From Deinococcus aquatilis DSM 23025 (GTDB lineage Bacteria; Deinococcota; Deinococci; Deinococcales; Deinococcaceae): 64,000 nt of DNA. Under the pieces are notes generated by a model. That model worked only from the letters and a program-made list of their open reading frames with translations, did not search any database and was not told the origin of the DNA. Location of the stretch: positions 1 through 64,000 of the forward strand of contig NZ_KB899707.1 of the NCBI RefSeq assembly GCF_000378445.1. The letters run 5' to 3'. Below are positions 62,999 through 64,000 of the stretch, piece after piece. Numbering within the stretch: the first letter of the stretch is position 1; every line of letters begins with the position of its first letter. A program made the translations under genes and the position numbers.

Positions 62999-63982
62999 TC
63001 AGACGGTGTAGGAATCCACGCGGTAGCGGGACAGGTTGGCAGGATCGGTAAACCACTCGGCGGTGCGGCGCAGGCCCTCTTCGAGCGGTACGGCGGGCTG
63101 CCAACCTGTTGCGGCGCTCAGGCTGCTGGCATCGGCCAGGAGGCGCATCACTTCGCTGCCTTCCGGGCGAAGACGCTGGTCTTCCTGCGTCACTTCCACG
63201 TCGGCTCCCATCACGCGGGCGATCAGGCGCACGGTGTCGCCCACCGTAATTTCCCGGCCCGATCCGGCGTTCAGGGTCTGACCCAGCACCTCTGGCCCGG
63301 CCTCTCCCACGGCGCGGAAAGCGCGGGCGGTATCGGCCACGTAATTGAAGTCGCGGGTGGGACGCAGATCACCGAGGCGGATTTCCCGGCGTCCTGCCGC
63401 GATCTGGCTGATGATGGTGGGAATGACGGCGCGGGCCGACTGCCGGGGGCCGTAGGTATTGAAGGGCCGCAGCGTGACCACTGGCAGGCCGAAGCTGAGG
63501 AAGTAGCTCTCGGCCAGTTTGTCGGCCCCGATTTTGGTGGCCGAATACGGAGACTGACCCTGCAACGGGTGCGTTTCGTGAATGGGCACCGTACGGGCCG
63601 TGCCGTACACCTCGCTGGTACTGGTATGCACCACACGGCCCGTACCGAGTTCGCGGGCAGCTTCCAGCACATTCAGCGTGCCCGTGATGTTGGTGTCCAC
63701 ATAAGAGCGCGGCGCGACGTAGGAATAAGGAATGGCAATCAGGGCGGCGAGGTGATACACGGTCTGGGCACCCTGCATCAGCGCCCGCACACTGCCCGAA
63801 TCGCGCACGTCTCCGAGCTGCACCTCGACGTGCTGCATGATGTCTGGGGGCACGGTATCGAGCCAGCCATACGATCCCTGCGAATTGTAGATAGCCATCG
63901 CCTTCACGCGGTAGCCTGCCTCTACCAACTGTTCGGTGAGGTGAGAACCAATGAAGCCGTCTGCGCCTGTCACGGCGACCAC
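62999..63982 (-). CDS. LegB-like nucleotide-sugar 4,6-dehydratase (possibly N-terminally incomplete)
   Basis: At least 327 aa. Extended SDR with AVTGADGFIGSHLTEQLV, then NSQGSYGWLD, LAALIAIPYSYVAPRSYVDTN, TSTSEVYGTA, the catalytic YSATK and LRPFNTYGPRQSARAVIPT plus PTRDFNYV. That set closely follows LegB-type dehydratases, which make 4-keto-6-deoxy sugars for legionaminic acid or related glycans. The frame is still open at the window edge (reading VSSVRP before the GTG at 63982), so the true start may lie outside. First visible gene of the operon. Confidence 0.83.
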   Translation of the reverse strand: MVAVTGADGFIGSHLTEQLVEAGYRVKAMAIYNSQGSYGWLDTVPPDIMQHVEVQLGDVRDSGSVRALMQGAQTVYHLAALIAIPYSYVAPRSYVDTNITGTLNVLEAARELGTGRVVHTSTSEVYGTARTVPIHETHPLQGQSPYSATKIGADKLAESYFLSFGLPVVTLRPFNTYGPRQSARAVIPTIISQIAAGRREIRLGDLRPTRDFNYVADTARAFRAVGEAGPEVLGQTLNAGSGREITVGDTVRLIARVMGADVEVTQEDQRLRPEGSEVMRLLADASSLSAATGWQPAVPLEEGLRRTAEWFTDPANLSRYRVDSYTV

Positions 63983-64000
63983 GGGGCGAACAGAGGAAAC

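Overview
The window is a stretch of a GC-rich bacterial chromosome that reads as Deinococcus. The grounds are: lysY and lysZ of the LysW-dependent alpha-aminoadipate lysine route typical of Deinococcus-Thermus; high GC; few Shine-Dalgarno sites; and about two dozen genes on both strands with a TANNNT -10 hexamer only 5-10 nt before the start codon, the layout of leaderless mRNAs known to be common in Deinococcus. No rRNA, tRNA, CRISPR array, prophage or intact insertion sequence was seen.

Layout. 0-9 kb: oligoendopeptidase F, a SpoU-type RNA methyltransferase coupled to a TolC-like helical protein, a YchJ protein, a Band-7 protein, a beta-hydroxyacid dehydrogenase/DegV pair. 9-17 kb: an amino-sugar/peptidoglycan-recycling neighbourhood (NagZ with a tandem GNAT, NanE, a family 1 binding protein, a secreted protein, a secreted GH20 enzyme), interrupted by a low-GC WapI-like immunity gene. 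17-26 kb: a two-part Nudix protein, lysY, a receiver-only response regulator, DinB and YjjX-type proteins, lysZ, HtrA. 24.8-28.8 kb: a peptide ABC importer (binding protein plus two permeases, no ATPase). 29-43 kb: a FadJ-like beta-oxidation enzyme, a quinone oxidoreductase, FemAB, a parvulin, an exported intradiol dioxygenase-like protein, an HNH protein, DoxX, MFS and PspA proteins. 42.6-52.7 kb: a lipoprotein coupled to dxs, a CAP protein, an oligopeptidase A-like M3 enzyme, a GNAT, an NYN protein with queA, and an aspartate aminotransferase.

Two regions look like systems. At 52.9-56 kb a MarR regulator, a DoxX protein and one polypeptide joining an MhqO-like ring-cleaving dioxygenase to an MhqD-like carboxylesterase resemble the quinone-stress modules of Firmicutes in condensed form. 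From the right edge down to 57.4 kb a tightly packed minus-strand operon runs LegB-like dehydratase, sugar nucleotidyltransferase, epimerase/reductase, a large lipoprotein resembling CE18 (Agd3-type) N-acetylgalactosamine deacetylases, and two GH114 (endo-alpha-1,4-polygalactosaminidase-like) proteins. This set suggests an extracellular partly deacetylated galactosaminoglycan-type polymer. The operon continues beyond the window, so polymerase and export genes cannot be judged.

Family assignments rest on recognised motifs and remembered relatives, not on searches. Starts were moved from the longest ORF where overlaps, leaderless -10 elements or Shine-Dalgarno sites pointed to another codon.
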